This document shows positions 21,909-33,700 of a stretch of 64,000 nucleotides of DNA, piece after piece; the first letter of the stretch is position 1, and every line of letters starts with the position of its first letter. This DNA comes from Watersipora subatra (taxonomy: Eukaryota > Bryozoa > Gymnolaemata > Cheilostomatida > Watersiporidae), in contig NC_088714.1 in assembly GCF_963576615.1 (NCBI RefSeq), forward strand, positions 1,364,001-1,428,000, written 5' to 3'. The notes under the pieces were generated by a model. It searched no databases. It had not been told where the DNA came from and was given only the letters and a program-made list of their open reading frames with translations. The translations under genes and the position numbers were made by a program.

Positions 21909-22260
21909 TTTACTTTGTAACAGTCGTCCATGCAGACTAGCTGCCTGCCATCCACTCGGACCACTGGTTGTTCAAACTCAAGAAAACACTGATGGGCCAC
22001 GAAGAATGGCATTCCCAGTATGGCATCTTCGCTTAGACGGCTGACTACAAAAACTTCCTCCGTTTTTACATCCCTCAGATGAATTGGCAATCGGATTATC
22101 CCGTAGAAGGGGAGCCGCGTCCTGTCAGCCAACAAGCTGTGGCTGCCGCTCTCCTTGGGCCGGTCTCGCACGGCTCTGGTAATCAGTCAAAGACCTATTT
22201 ATTTATCAGGTTCGTGGTGCACCCCGTGTCTAAGAGAAACTGGATGACCAGCCCCTACAC
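21899..22260 (-). pseudogene. Retropepsin-like protease remnant
   Basis: The active-site segment FLLDTGCTTNLI is readable at about 22200-22245, shortly after a stop. Two further stops and a frame change separate it from the open downstream part (VFVVSRLSEDAILGMPFFVA). The Asp-Thr-Gly triad itself is intact. Confidence 0.75.
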
Positions 22261-22289
22261 TCTTCCTGGAAGGAAATAGCTGGTGGAGT

Positions 22290-23650
22290 AAGTTCGGCTG
22301 AGGGCTTGCGCCATAGCGGTTTTTTCCAAGGCATTTTCCGTAGGGCCTGGGAGGACTTTCTTTTTATGATGAGGAGAAGTCTGTCCTTTGGGCCGTCCCA
22401 TGTTCGTGGTAGACCCGTGGTTCTTGAAGTTGCCACTCCCAAGGCAGGAAAGGTGCCCGTCCTACCGCTCTTAAGGCAGGCTTTCGACTGTCTCGTCCTG
22501 TGGGGGTGGTCCTCGGTGTTTTGGGTGGAGAAGATTTGATAGTCACCCTCCTTCGTTTCGGGTTATGTCCTTGCCACTTATACAGAGGGGCGTAGGCGGT
22601 ATCCGGGATCAGAGAAGCGACGAGGCTGGCCTCACTCAAGGACTGATAGTAATTTTGTGTCTCCACAGACCCTTCCTGTGCATGAATTCTCTCGGTTCAG
22701 TTCTTTCTGATTGAGGCCATCCGTCAGTGCTCACTGAATCCCATGTGGCTTTGGTACGTCTCCGGGGTTGTTTGGCCTTGACACAGTCAGTAGCCGGAGC
22801 TACTGCTGTGGCCTTTTCTCGTTTCCCGAAGCCCGTTTTGACTAGCGAGGGCAGTTCTTTCGTACGAGCCCTTGGTCGGCCACAACCCCAGCAAAGGGTA
22901 GCTGGCTGACTTCTTCTTTCGGTTGAAGTGTGGATTCATTCCTGGAGCCGTTCTACTTTCTCCATGAGAGATTGGACTAGCCGGCTAGTTGTCCAATGAC
23001 GTCGGTTTCGATCGAGTTTACCTGGTCAGAGGATCCTCCTTCCAGGGCTCGCACCGAAGATTTGGCAGGTTAGAATCTGGAGGTAGTCATTTCCGGCCCG
23101 TACAGCGTCAGCTAGTACAGGCCGAAAATGGGCGTGGGCGTGTGTACGGCCAACATATGTCGGTGCAAGGTAGGATCCCTCAGCGAGCTGCAGGACATCT
23201 CCATGGCCATGTTATTTTGGAGACGGTTCGGCAGGTCTCCGTACGCAATGCGTACCAGCCTTTCGACCTCTATGGCGTGTTCCTGGAGTGACGTTTCCTC
23301 CTCTCACCTAAGGGCGTTAAGCCGGTTTAGCGCCTGTCTAGCGGACAGCCCGAATCTTGCCCGGAGGGCATTGAAGATGGCCTCCGGGTCCTTCGCTCGT
23401 CCACAGTCTTCGGTCTGTTCGCCCGGGCCTCTCAGAAGTGCAACAGTGTTGCTCCTTCTGTCTACTGGTTGGCGTCGGCCACCTCCAGGAAGGGGGCAAT
23501 AAAATATTCCAAGTCTTCCTTTCCTATGTACTGGGAAATCCTGAAGTGTGGTGCCGGTTCCTGGGCCCTTGGCATCAGTAACACCCGTTCTAGTGCTTCG
23601 ACTAGTCGGTCAGGTCCCGGATCGGAGCTTTGTGCCCTTCTATTGGCCAT
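22290..23650 (-). pseudogene. gag: gag remnant of the Ty3/gypsy element
   Basis: Starts at 23650 with MANRRAQSSDPGPDRLVEAL and stays open for 62 codons (ISQYIGKEDLEYFIAPFLEV), then breaks. Further pieces follow in other frames down to about 22300, ending in a basic region (SPHHKKKV). An expected CCHC zinc knuckle is only partly visible. Gag would form the particle shell; this copy cannot make a full product. Confidence 0.7.
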
Positions 23651-23664
23651 GTTTGGGGTTTTCA

Positions 23665-24000
23665 GTAGGTTTCTGCTCCTTTCCTAGGGCAGTACATCTA
23701 CTGAGTCCGCTGCCGTCGGTTCTTTTTGGGTTTTTTCCAGTTGCCAAAAAGTTCTTCCAGTAGGAGAAATGCTGCCTTTTTAGGCAAGTCCTGTCTGAGC
23801 CTTCAGTAGGTTTCTGTAGGAAGCAGTAATAGAGCAGTGTATCTACTGGGTCTGTTGCCGCAGGGTTTTACACAGCTCTCTCTGGGTTTCTTCCTGTTGC
23901 GAGGAAGGTCTTCCAGTAGGAGCAACGCTGCCGTTTTTTAGGCAGGCCTTTGTTGCCTGGGTTTCCTCCTGCTGCCGGTTTTAAGGCAGTAAAAAGTTCA
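23665..24000 (-). repeat. Direct repeats in the retrotransposon leader
   Basis: Two diverged copies of a segment of about 150 bases (containing ctgctgccg-like and tcttccagtagga motifs) lie between the primer site and the gag start. Confidence 0.65.
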
Positions 24001-24060
24001 TCCAGATATCCAGCGACCCAGTCTGAGTCTTACGGTTGAGTGTTTCTTGGGATCCTAGTT

Positions 24061-24078
24061 ATCCCACCGCTACCACCA
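24061..24078 (-). promoter_or_regulatory. Primer binding site, tRNA-Leu-like
   Basis: One base inside the 5' LTR. The element strand reads tggtggtagcggtgggat, complementary to a tRNA 3' end ATCCCACCGCTACC plus CCA. This fits the acceptor end of animal tRNA-Leu species (5' GGTAGCG); the tRNA identity is from general knowledge. Confidence 0.75.
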
Positions 24079-24079
24079 G

Positions 24080-24423
24080 TGTAAAGATTTTGTGCCACCC
24101 TTACTCACTCCACTAGTATAAGACTCGATGCGTAAGTTTATACATGTATTTCTGCTTTGTTCATAAGAGTACAAGAATAGTCAAGCACATGCAATGAACA
24201 GGCCCAGAACAGCTCTGCTCTCTAGCACAAATGTTCAGGGTTATATAGTGGGTGGGCCTTGCCTCTCGTTTCACTTGGCTGGGCTTGACTCGGATAGGCA
24301 GCTCAGCTCTACTCAGCTCGGCTCTGACTGGCTCAACTCTCACCTCGTTATTCTGCCTGACTGAGCACAGCCCGGCTTAGCTCAGCCCTAGGCTCAGCTC
24401 TCAGTGGATCACATTCCACGACA
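24080..24423 (-). repeat. 5' LTR (344 bp)
   Basis: On the element strand it starts tgtcgtggaatgtgatccac and ends ctttaca. A TATA-like tatataa on the element strand (+ strand 24240-24246) could be the core promoter. Confidence 0.93.
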
Positions 24424-24427
24424 GTAC
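24424..24427. repeat. Target-site duplication GTAC (right)
   Basis: Pairs with 17473-17476. Confidence 0.8.
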
Positions 24428-24585
24428 CACAATCATTCTGATCACTTTTCTCCGCAGATCTCTTATCAGCAATTTGAGAGACTTTATATCATGGTTACTT
24501 AATAACTGGTAACGCTAACTTCAATAAACGTACATTGAGACACATCAATAAACTGATATAGACTCATGTTACTAAATGTGCAAAT

Positions 24586-24735
24586 ATAGACACATGCCGA
24601 TATAGGTCTATGAATTTGTATCAATAAATGTATATAGATACATACCAATAAATGTACATTATAGACACATGCCGATATAGGTCTATGAAGTTGTATCAAT
24701 AAATGTATATAGATACATAACAATAAATGTACATA
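24586..24735. repeat. Tandem duplication of about 75 bp
   Basis: Two copies of a segment beginning atagacacatgccgatatag, with weaker flanking relatives of 'caataaatgtatatagatac' on both sides (24500-24900). Confidence 0.85.
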
Positions 24736-25054
24736 ATAACATGCCAACATAAGTGTATGAAGTTGTATCTATTATAAATGTATATAAACGCATACCACAA
24801 ACTGTATCTAGGTTTTTGTCAATGAATATATGCATATAGAAATGCATCAATAAATTTTCTTAGACAAGTGTTAATGAATGTACATGCATATACAATTATA
24901 CATGCCAACAAATATCCATAGATATATCTCAATAATGTATCTGACAAGAATTAATTGAGCAGTATGATTGTTATATTTGATAACTTGACTTTGGTTTGCT
25001 GATAATAACAAAAAATAAGGTGAAAACAGTTGAGCTAAAGACATAACTTTTGAA

Positions 25055-25095
25055 CTATATATAGTTATATATATAACTATATATATATATAACTG
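25055..25095. repeat. (TA)n microsatellite
   Basis: Self-complementary ata/tat run. Confidence 0.85.
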
Positions 25096-25099
25096 GTGA

Positions 25100-26020
25100 G
25101 AAAGAAGCTGCATGAAATATAGGTATCTATTGTATATCTATTCACGTGGCAACAAGTGGTTACACAGTGGCTGACTGATGCTACTCGCAGACATCAAATG
25201 GTTTCTTCCTGGAAAGGCTGAGTAAACCATCATCATAAAGCAAGCAATCGGAGAGCCATTGCGAGAACCCGCATCGCGGTTGCAGACATTTACAAACAAT
25301 TCAAACACTAAAACTATAAAAATTATGCAAAAAACATGAAAGAACCAAACAGGCTAGCTTAAATATATAAAAACCATATTTTTGGATAAAGTCAAAAAGA
25401 TGCAAAAATGTAGGAAAAATTGCCATTGAAATGCATATGAGATTATGGATTAAGAAAAGTTCAGTAAAAAAGGGACAAGCAAATATAAATACACGTATAG
25501 CGAGAATGATCGGTCAGAGGATGAGGCTAGGCAAGAGAGAGGCTCTCCTGAAGAAACTGAATATATCGCAGATTGTGATCAACTAATTCGACTGACCTAT
25601 AACAGAAGACGTAGAATATGAATAAATAACACTGACTCTTCTTTGTTACGGAAATACTGTAGATGTTGACTACGGGCAAGGAAAAGAAAACATAACATTA
25701 GTTAACATTTTGTTAACATTCCTAAGATTAGTTACTAACATATCACAAACAAGTGAAACTTTAACTCTAGTTGTATGCGGGCCAAAGGATGGGTATACAC
25801 CATTGATGAGTAATCCTACATCCTTGATACAATGATGTAAGATTACCTAACAAATAAATACACGATAAAAATATTTACAACAACTGAGATTCAAATACAG
25901 GAGGAAATCGGTTTCATTGTTTTACAATTAGAAACAAAATTACCGGTAAGCATAAGACCAATGATATAGAGCTCTCCATGTGTGGGCTGTATATCATTGA
26001 TAAAACAAACTTGCAAAATA
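25100..26020. other. Intergenic, nothing recognised
   Basis: AT-rich DNA without a supported ORF. Confidence 0.5.
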
Positions 26021-26028
26021 ATTTTTAA

Positions 26029-26952
26029 AGCACATAAATTACATAATTTTTTTATTATATATTTCAATACATCAGAGTCTTGGCTTTCGAATGAGCCTAT
26101 ATTCTTTACACAAAGAATAATAGAACTGTGAAAAACGGGGTGTCAAAAGTACGTCCTGCAAAAAAAACACACTTGGTTCAGGTACTCAAAATGTGGCATC
26201 ATAATTCTCATTTAGCCTTAGGTCGTCGATCCCTTTCGCTGCCATTGAGGCTGCGTTTTTCTGGGACATTCGGTGCTGTTAAACCCGGAGAGCGCTAATA
26301 ATAAACTAGGATTCTAGATAATCAACAATGCCTGCGATCGTGCTAACGCCCGACCAATACAAACACTTGTTCTGGGTTAATTATGCTTCAATAAGTGTAC
26401 TGTCGTTGGTAAAGGTAATGAAATCGCATCGATTAAATTATGACCTGCGGTTGCGTGGCACTAGGACTAAATGTCAATCGCACTTTCGCGAGATCACGCA
26501 ATGCTTGAAATTAATTAGTCTCAGTCGTCACCCTTAACATCGCATTAAAAATAAAGAGCTAGTGCATAATATCATCGGGAAAATATAGTATGGTTCTTGG
26601 AGTCTGAGGTACTTATCATAGAAATAATATGTACATGGAGAACTAATGACACTGACTCCTTTGTCATCTTCATTCGTTCTCTGGAGTTGTCCTACCTTCG
26701 CCTGCCACTAGCGTCATTATCAACACTTTCGTAGTTGATAAATAAGCGGTAAGAGCACACAACAACGAATATGAGAATTGTGACGTCACAATTTTCGAAA
26801 CATTGCCAGTAAACTTTTTCGCGGTAGAGCTCTGGGGAAATCCTATAAACACCAACCAATGTCTGTCTCACCATGGCAAACAATAGCTCATTCGAAAGCC
26901 AAGACTCTGATGTATTGAAATATACAACAAAAAATTATGTAATTTATGTGCT
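26029..26952. mobile_element. TTAA-flanked inverted-repeat element (family B)
   Basis: Nearly identical inverted arms of about 70 bases at 26025-26096 and 26886-26956, opening agcacataaattacataatt. TTAA lies at both ends (26025-26028, 26953-26956), as after piggyBac-type insertion. The interior holds a 69-codon frame at 26328-26537 that is not recognised as transposase, so it is probably a non-autonomous copy. Confidence 0.75.
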
Positions 26953-27090
26953 TTAAGCAAATGACAGAAAGATAGGTTTTCCGGAAGGAAGAGAACTATC
27001 CAGTATGATAATAATATGTTCCGAGATCTTCTTTGTTTTTATCATATAACTTCCTTTCAGATGATGAAATCATCGTAACATTTGTAAACC

Positions 27091-27096
27091 TTTATT
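27091..27096 (-). terminator. Candidate SELENON polyadenylation signal (distal)
   Basis: AATAAA on the coding strand, about 545 bases after the proposed stop; a 3' UTR of this length could hold a SECIS. Confidence 0.35.
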
Positions 27097-27124
27097 TTAG
27101 CGTCTGTTTGCGGCCCTGGGTTTA

Positions 27125-27205
27125 GCTAAGTTTTTCAACTGTAACTACATAGAGAAGCTATGTAGCTACATAGAGAAGCTATGTAGCTACACACGAGAAG
27201 CTAAA
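27125..27205. repeat. Self-complementary short tandem repeat
   Basis: Copies of agctacatagagaagctatg-like units; each contains the inverted pair gtagctac/catag. Confidence 0.75.
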
Positions 27206-27210
27206 CACGC

Positions 27211-27297
27211 AGCCAGCAAATAAAAACTGTTTAAACATAAGATTATCAAAGACCAGACTAAAGTTATGGTTACCTGGTGTAATACATTACTTACATA
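27211..27297 (+). repeat. Dispersed repeat, copy 1
   Basis: About 85 bases (core taaaaactgtttaaac and ttatcaaagaccagactaaa) repeated in the same orientation at 45923-46010, 18.7 kb away. No terminal structure is visible. Confidence 0.85.
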
Positions 27298-27537
27298 AAA
27301 TCACACTGGTGTGTGGGTCCTAAGGGATAAACTGGGGTTAAGAGAGACACTGATGATTTTTCGTATGTTGGGAGATTGCCAAGGGTGTGGATTAAGAAAT
27401 AAGATGAACGCTAAACCAATAAATTGGGTTTGCACTACTAAATAGATTTAATTATATGAATTAGCAGAGCGTTCGAGGTGAAGGAACCTGTTAGATAAGC
27501 ATCTGGTACAAGAACAGCAGCTGCTTAGAGCTCTAAA

Positions 27538-27543
27538 TTTATT
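27538..27543 (-). terminator. Candidate SELENON polyadenylation signal (proximal)
   Basis: AATAAA on the coding strand about 95 bases after the stop. A second one lies at 27091-27096. The stretch between them is where a SECIS should be. Confidence 0.4.
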
Positions 27544-27637
27544 TGCCTAGGTATTACATATTGACAATGATGCTTTATAAGGACATAAACCTTTTAAAGG
27601 CTTCTCCATGTTTCATAATACCATGACATGTCTCAAG

Positions 27638-27713
27638 TTAGCGTGACATCTTACCTGCATGCCACTTATTAATGAATGCGTAGGCATCATAAGACATCAT
27701 CAATTGGTTTTGA
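27638..27713 (-). CDS. SELENON: SELENON exon 10 (probable terminal exon)
   Basis: 76 bases after acceptor atatatag; in the phase left by exon 9 it reads [24 protein letters not shown], stop. The spacing Tyr-x2-Phe fits the conserved SELENON tail, and it brings the length to 555. A donor-like gcag/gtaaga lies four codons before the stop, so a further exon is possible. Confidence 0.55.
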
Positions 27714-30700
27714 CTATATATGTGCAACTGACTATCTGATATACAGGCTTTGAAATATACTACTGAATACCCGGCGTTGCTCGGGTATATAACATTGTTA
27801 CATGGATAGATTGAGGCCAGTCCAATTGGCAGGCGCCGCTTGGTGTAAGAATCTTTAATGGAATGCTTGTGGAGTGCCAAGATCGTCTGAGCCAGCAATT
27901 GCCGCTAGAAAAGGACGGTGTTGCATACCATTGCTTTTTAGTTTATCATTCAGTTTTGTAAATGGCTGTATTCTAGTTTCCAATCAGAGTCACAATCAAA
28001 TGACCAGATTTCTATTAACCAAAAAGCCGTAATCCCACGACCAAACGAGCGGATGCGAAGTTTGAGAGTTTTTATGATAAATGCATGTGCACACAACTTA
28101 CGAAAATTATTCATCAACAATAAGACGAACCCTTGTTTTGAAATCTCATCAGCAAATTTAACCATCATTTTGTAGAGTCGTTAAAGTATAATAACGATAC
28201 AAAACACATTTAAGCCTATTTAAATATGTTACCAAGTCTTTGTATACCGTCGGCATTATCTTAAAACCTACTCATCTGATCGGATTATACACAAATAGAC
28301 AGATTACTTTGAACGAAAATCGCCACAAAACTCTTGAAAAGCTTGGTTTAATAAAAGTTAAGACCGGCCTGCGATACACCAATAAAGCCGTGCGACAGAT
28401 AGTAGAACTATTTAGCAGTGCGCATTTCATGAGAAAACCGTGCTCATTTCATCAGTCTGTGACATTTTTTACTTGTAATCGAATTTATTCGAAGGTTTCT
28501 GTAATAAACGTAGACCGTTTGAGACGTAGACCGAATTACAGATACGAAATTGTGGTACACAGTTTATCAGCCTGTGTTTTTTTGTTCAATCACCGAAGGT
28601 TTCATTATTCAAAACGTTAGTCTAAATTCTTTACAACTTATGTACAAGCTAGGGCCGAACTACAACGCCCCTTTATGACGAGAACATTTTTTATTTTGCT
28701 GCAGTTTGCATGAAACTTTCAGACGTGTGAATGCTCGTACTCGCTTTTTGTTAAAGATCGCTTATCAAAACCATTCTACATTCAACGCAACCAACTTTCA
28801 AACTCTGTATAGTACACAGTAGCTTGCCATTTTACTTCTAATTTTGCATTTCAGAGTTATAATAAACATATTTCTTTATTGTTGTTGAATTACATACATT
28901 ACAGTAGATTAGGCCTACAGCTTTATAACACTTTTATAACAGCTTTTATTTTGCTGCGGTTTGCAGAAATCTTCCAGACGCGTGAACGCTCATAGGTTTT
29001 CTATTATTGCTGTATTACTATATTAACAATATTGGTTATTCTAATAATATCAGTGCATTTTACTTCTAATATTGGCCAACATTGCATTTTTCCTATTGCA
29101 GGGGAAAGATATAAACATATAATATTTTCCTTTCATTATTGCTGTTTGTTATGACCAAACACTTTTTAAATAAATTTTCTAAAAATCTATAGAAATATCA
29201 CAACTTCTCGATATTGTTAGCTATGACGTTTTCAAATGTAAACAAAATTGTGCATTGGTTTTCTATTATTACTATATTAATAATATTGATTATTCTAATA
29301 ATATCAGTGCATTTTACTTCTAATATTGGCCAATATTGCATTTCTCCTATTGCAGGGGGAAAATATAAACATCTTTTCCTTTCATTATTGCTGTTTGTTG
29401 TATATAATAACACCCACACCCAGTACATTACAGCTACCATTGCAGTTATCCTGTTGCGCTGCAGTGCCATTTGACAGCTAATATTGCATTTCTCAACCAT
29501 CAGTACCCTTTCTTTTTTCCAATATCACTTTGGTCGTGGGCTGTATGACAGTGGAATTTCTAGTTATAGCAATGCTATGTTATTACGAAAAAGACCAAGT
29601 GAGGTGTATCGACCCGCAATATCTAACCTTTTGTAATAAGAATACCTTGTTTCGTTCACACAGCTTGGTTAAAAATTAATAGCAGCTAGAACCATGAAAG
29701 ATTCTCATAAGTGGTACTGCAAGGGATCTGAATGCGTAGATTGAAAATTGGTCTTCATGTACACTTTCTCAGAAAATCCATACCTGTATATGATGACATT
29801 CATAATTATATGGAATACACCGAAATAATGTGAGTATGCTTTCTTACAAACCACTATAAAAATGTATATTTTAACAAACTTTTCATTACATGTATTTTTG
29901 ATACTGAAAAATCTGTATTGGTTTCTGTAGTAAAACATATCCCTGCTGATTGGCTGCTGCAGTATCAGGGATCACTGTTGATTAGTCAATCTAGTACTAT
30001 ATATAACTGCTAGTTTGTTGGTATTGAAATCTGATTAGGAGAAAATCCTACCAGAAGTAATTAAAGTAGCAGCATTGACTCTGATAGTGATGAAAGTAAT
30101 AGTTTTGTAAAAGTAAGGAACATTGTAGGTGATCGTTCTAGCTTCATAGCGATCGCAGTTTCACATAGCTTTAGCAATGCACAAAGTATATAGACATTGA
30201 ATTTTTGGCATAGCACTATTTGTTAATATGTAAGCAAAATAAAATATATAACAAAAGTGTTCTAGATAAAGTTTGAAATTGAAGAAATTGTATAAATATC
30301 ATGAAGCAATATCGGCAATTTTCGGTAAAATGGCTGGCGGTGGGCCGATAGCTAAATTTGTACATGGACGGTTGTGAAAAGGTTAAACACCCACTTCTAT
30401 GCAAGAATTGTTATCATTAATTCAACTTATTCAGGATTTTTATTTTGTTTTCTCAGTTTGTAATAATTGTATCATTACCGAATCATTCTTTATTGTAATC
30501 GTAGCAAAACCGACTTAATTTAGTTATTACTTGCTAATTATTTCACACTTATATTTGAACCCTTTTATAGTTGTTTTATTTTTGTAATTTATTTGACCTG
30601 CACAAAACACTTTCCTCATGATATGAAGTTTGAAAGTTACAGTTGTTTCACAAGGTTTGAAAACCTTTCAGTTGTTTTTATTTTTTCTGTTAATTTATTT

Positions 30701-33700
30701 CAATTACACAAAACACTTTTCTCATGATATGTAGTTTGAAAGTTAGAATGGCAAATATTGTTATATGTTAAATACAAATAAATTTTTTGTCCAAAAACTT
30801 TTTATTACCCGGGCAATGCCGAGTGGTGCAGCTAGTCTGAGATAAAGCATGGTAACACATTAGCTACCACTAGGGCTTCTCTTATTGGTGATGTGAGCAA
30901 TCCTAACTTTAGACTAAAACACAGGGTTTTTAAAATTTTCGATAGGTTAAAGAGTTGTGCCAATTACTGAACTGAAGCTCTGCAAAACTGTGACAAAGAC
31001 ACTTCCTAAACATATTACCCCATTATGCTAGAGTGTTGTGGTTACCAAACACGGCACCCGATACAAATAACACAACAAAATTACAATGCAAAGCCAAAGC
31101 AAATTTCACAAACATTGAAAATATCTGTGCCATATTTATACGCCCCGCAGTAACTTTTGAGAAGTGTTTATATAACTATGTACACTGATCAGCTTGCGTG
31201 TACACCTTGGAGCACACAAGATAATTCTTCCTTCACACAGATAAGAAATTTAGAGAAGTCCGTGAAAATTAGCTGTTCTCTGAAGTCAATCGTTTAAAAT
31301 CTTTTAACGCTTGCTCTGCTCACATGAATAAGGATTTTAACGCTTGCTCTGCTTACATGAATAAGGATGTTAACGCTTGCTCTGCTTACATGAATAAGGA
31401 TTTTGAACGAATAATTTTTAAACAAGTTCAAAAAACCGAGCGATGTTAATATAAATTTTTCCAAATGCAGCTGTTTCTTGTCGATATGTTGCAAAGGCTG
31501 CGAATATTTATGTCCAGTTTCATTACTTAAAACATTGAAAAAAACCTTGTAATCAGTCGAAATTACATGAAAATATTATTATTGTTATATTAAACATTAT
31601 TGAAATCTCAATCTTTAATCTTTAATGTTGTGTGCTGCTGTTATTGCAATAACATTTGTGCTGTTAGTTAACCTTCAAGTGAAATATATTACTCATATTA
31701 CCTTGTTCCAAAATAAGTAACTAATATGTTATTTTTACAATCAGTTGTAACACTATATAATACAGTATATAATACATATATTAGGTGAAGGTTGACCTGA
31801 AGATACATGAGAGTCGTGGCTAGTTGGCAGTGAATAAAGCCGGACTGTCCGCCTCCCACGAGCAAAGAGCCAGTTTATTTAACTCGCATCTCCAATACAA
31901 CCAGACTTCTACTTACCCTGGCTCCTCATCCTCAGGGTCTTCACCCAAATCCATGAAGTCATTAAGATTTATGCTGTTGAGAACAGTTCCATTAGGATGA
32001 GCGATGATGATTTGGACAGGAAATGAGTAAACCTCCATTGATTGTCTGGCAAGACTGGCAAGGACTGGGTGACTATGCTCAAGCGTGAGGTAATGCTGTA
32101 ACACAAATGAGGGCGACAATGAAAGGCTATGTACAAGTACAACAATATAATGTAGTGCCATACTACAAAGTATTGCTATATACAAGTACAACAATATAAT
32201 GTAGTGCCACACTACAAGGTATTGCTATATACAAGTACAACAATATAATGTAGTGCCACACTACAAGGTATTGCTATATACAAGTACAACAATATAATGT
32301 AGTGCCATACTACAAAGTATTGCTATATACAAGTACAACAATATAATGTAGTGCCACACTACAAGGTATTGCTATATACAAGTACAACAATATAATGTAG
32401 TGCCACACTACAAGGTATTGCTATATACAAGTACAACAATATAATGTAGTGCCATACTACAAAGTATTGCTATATACAAGTACAACAATATAATGTAGTG
32501 CCATACTACAAGGTATTGCTATATACAAGTACAACAATATAATGTAGTGCCACACTACAAGGTATTGCTATATACAAGTACAACAATATAATGTAGTGCA
32601 ACACTACAAGGTAATGCTATATACAAGTACAACAATATAATGTAGTGCCATACTACAAGGTATTGCTATATACAAGTACAACAATATAATGTAGTGCCAT
32701 ACTACAAGGTATTGCTATATACAAGTACAACAATATAATGTAGTGCCACACTACAAAATATTGCTATATACAAGTACAACAATATAATGTAGTGTCACAC
32801 TACAAGGTATTGCTGTATACAAGTACAACAATATAATGTAGTGCCATACTACAAGGTATTGCTATATACAAGTACGCCAATATAATGTAGTGTCGCACTA
32901 CAAGGTATTGCTATATACAAGTACAACAATATAATGCAGTGCCAAACTACAAGGTATTGCTATATACAAGTACAACAATATAATGTAGTGCAACAATGCA
33001 TGGCAGCCTGTACTATAATGTAGTGCAGCAATGCATGGCAGCCTGGACTATAATGTAGTGCAGCAATATATGGCAGCCTGTACTATAATGTAGTGCAGCA
33101 ATATAAAGGCTAGCTCAGCTGAACAATGATCTACATTCACACTGCACAACTAGCGACGATTGACAACTAGCGACGATCAACAATCAGCGATTATTGACAT
33201 TTAGCGACCGTTAATAACTAGTGACAATTGACAACTAGCGACGATCAACGACAAGCGACAATCAACAACTAGTGACGACTTACAATGAATCGATGCTCAT
33301 AACTCCTCTTCTATTGCACATAAAAAGCAGTTTGCAGCCAGTTTTGGCTGGTTTGAAATCTTTGATAAAAACATGCAACAGGTTTAGCATAGGAAGCAGG
33401 TTGCAGAGCACATATTTTGTATGCAAAAGATTAACTGTATTTTTAATTGTTAGAATTGGCACAAACAGAGCTTCTCCACATTAATAATTTCATGTTGTTT
33501 CATATAAATTTTTTTGATTATGTTGATAGACATTTAATATGCATACTCTATTAATATGCATACTCTATTGAAAGATAGAAATAACTCTATTGAAAGATAG
33601 AAATAACAAAGTTTCTGTGACCTTTTTGAAACTGACACAGAAGTTTAATATATGCAAATTATAAAAATCTGCCTACAAAAATTGAGCAAAATTACATTTT

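Larger units (their letters stand above)
17477..24423 (-). mobile_element. Ty3/gypsy LTR retrotransposon, complete but decayed
   Basis: 6,947-bp element in minus orientation. LTRs at 24080-24423 (5') and 17477-17849 (3') begin TG and end CA, flanked by the 4-bp duplication GTAC (17473-17476 and 24424-24427). A primer binding site, polypurine tract, gag start, protease, reverse transcriptase, RNase H and integrase follow in Ty3/gypsy order. The LTRs differ at many positions in the first ~110 bases and by an indel of about 29 bases in the GCTC-rich part, and the coding region has many frame changes and stops, so the copy is old and cannot move on its own. Base composition is GC-richer than the flanks, as expected for an inserted element. 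Confidence 0.95.

Noticed and set aside
26990-27060. ATGA...AA...TGA arrangement considered as a SECIS
   Set aside because: The arms do not pair and the spacing from AA to TGA is too short.
28240-28620. 126-codon ORF inside the hairpin-ended element
   Set aside because: No transposase, helicase or other domain is readable; it may be chance in a mobile element.
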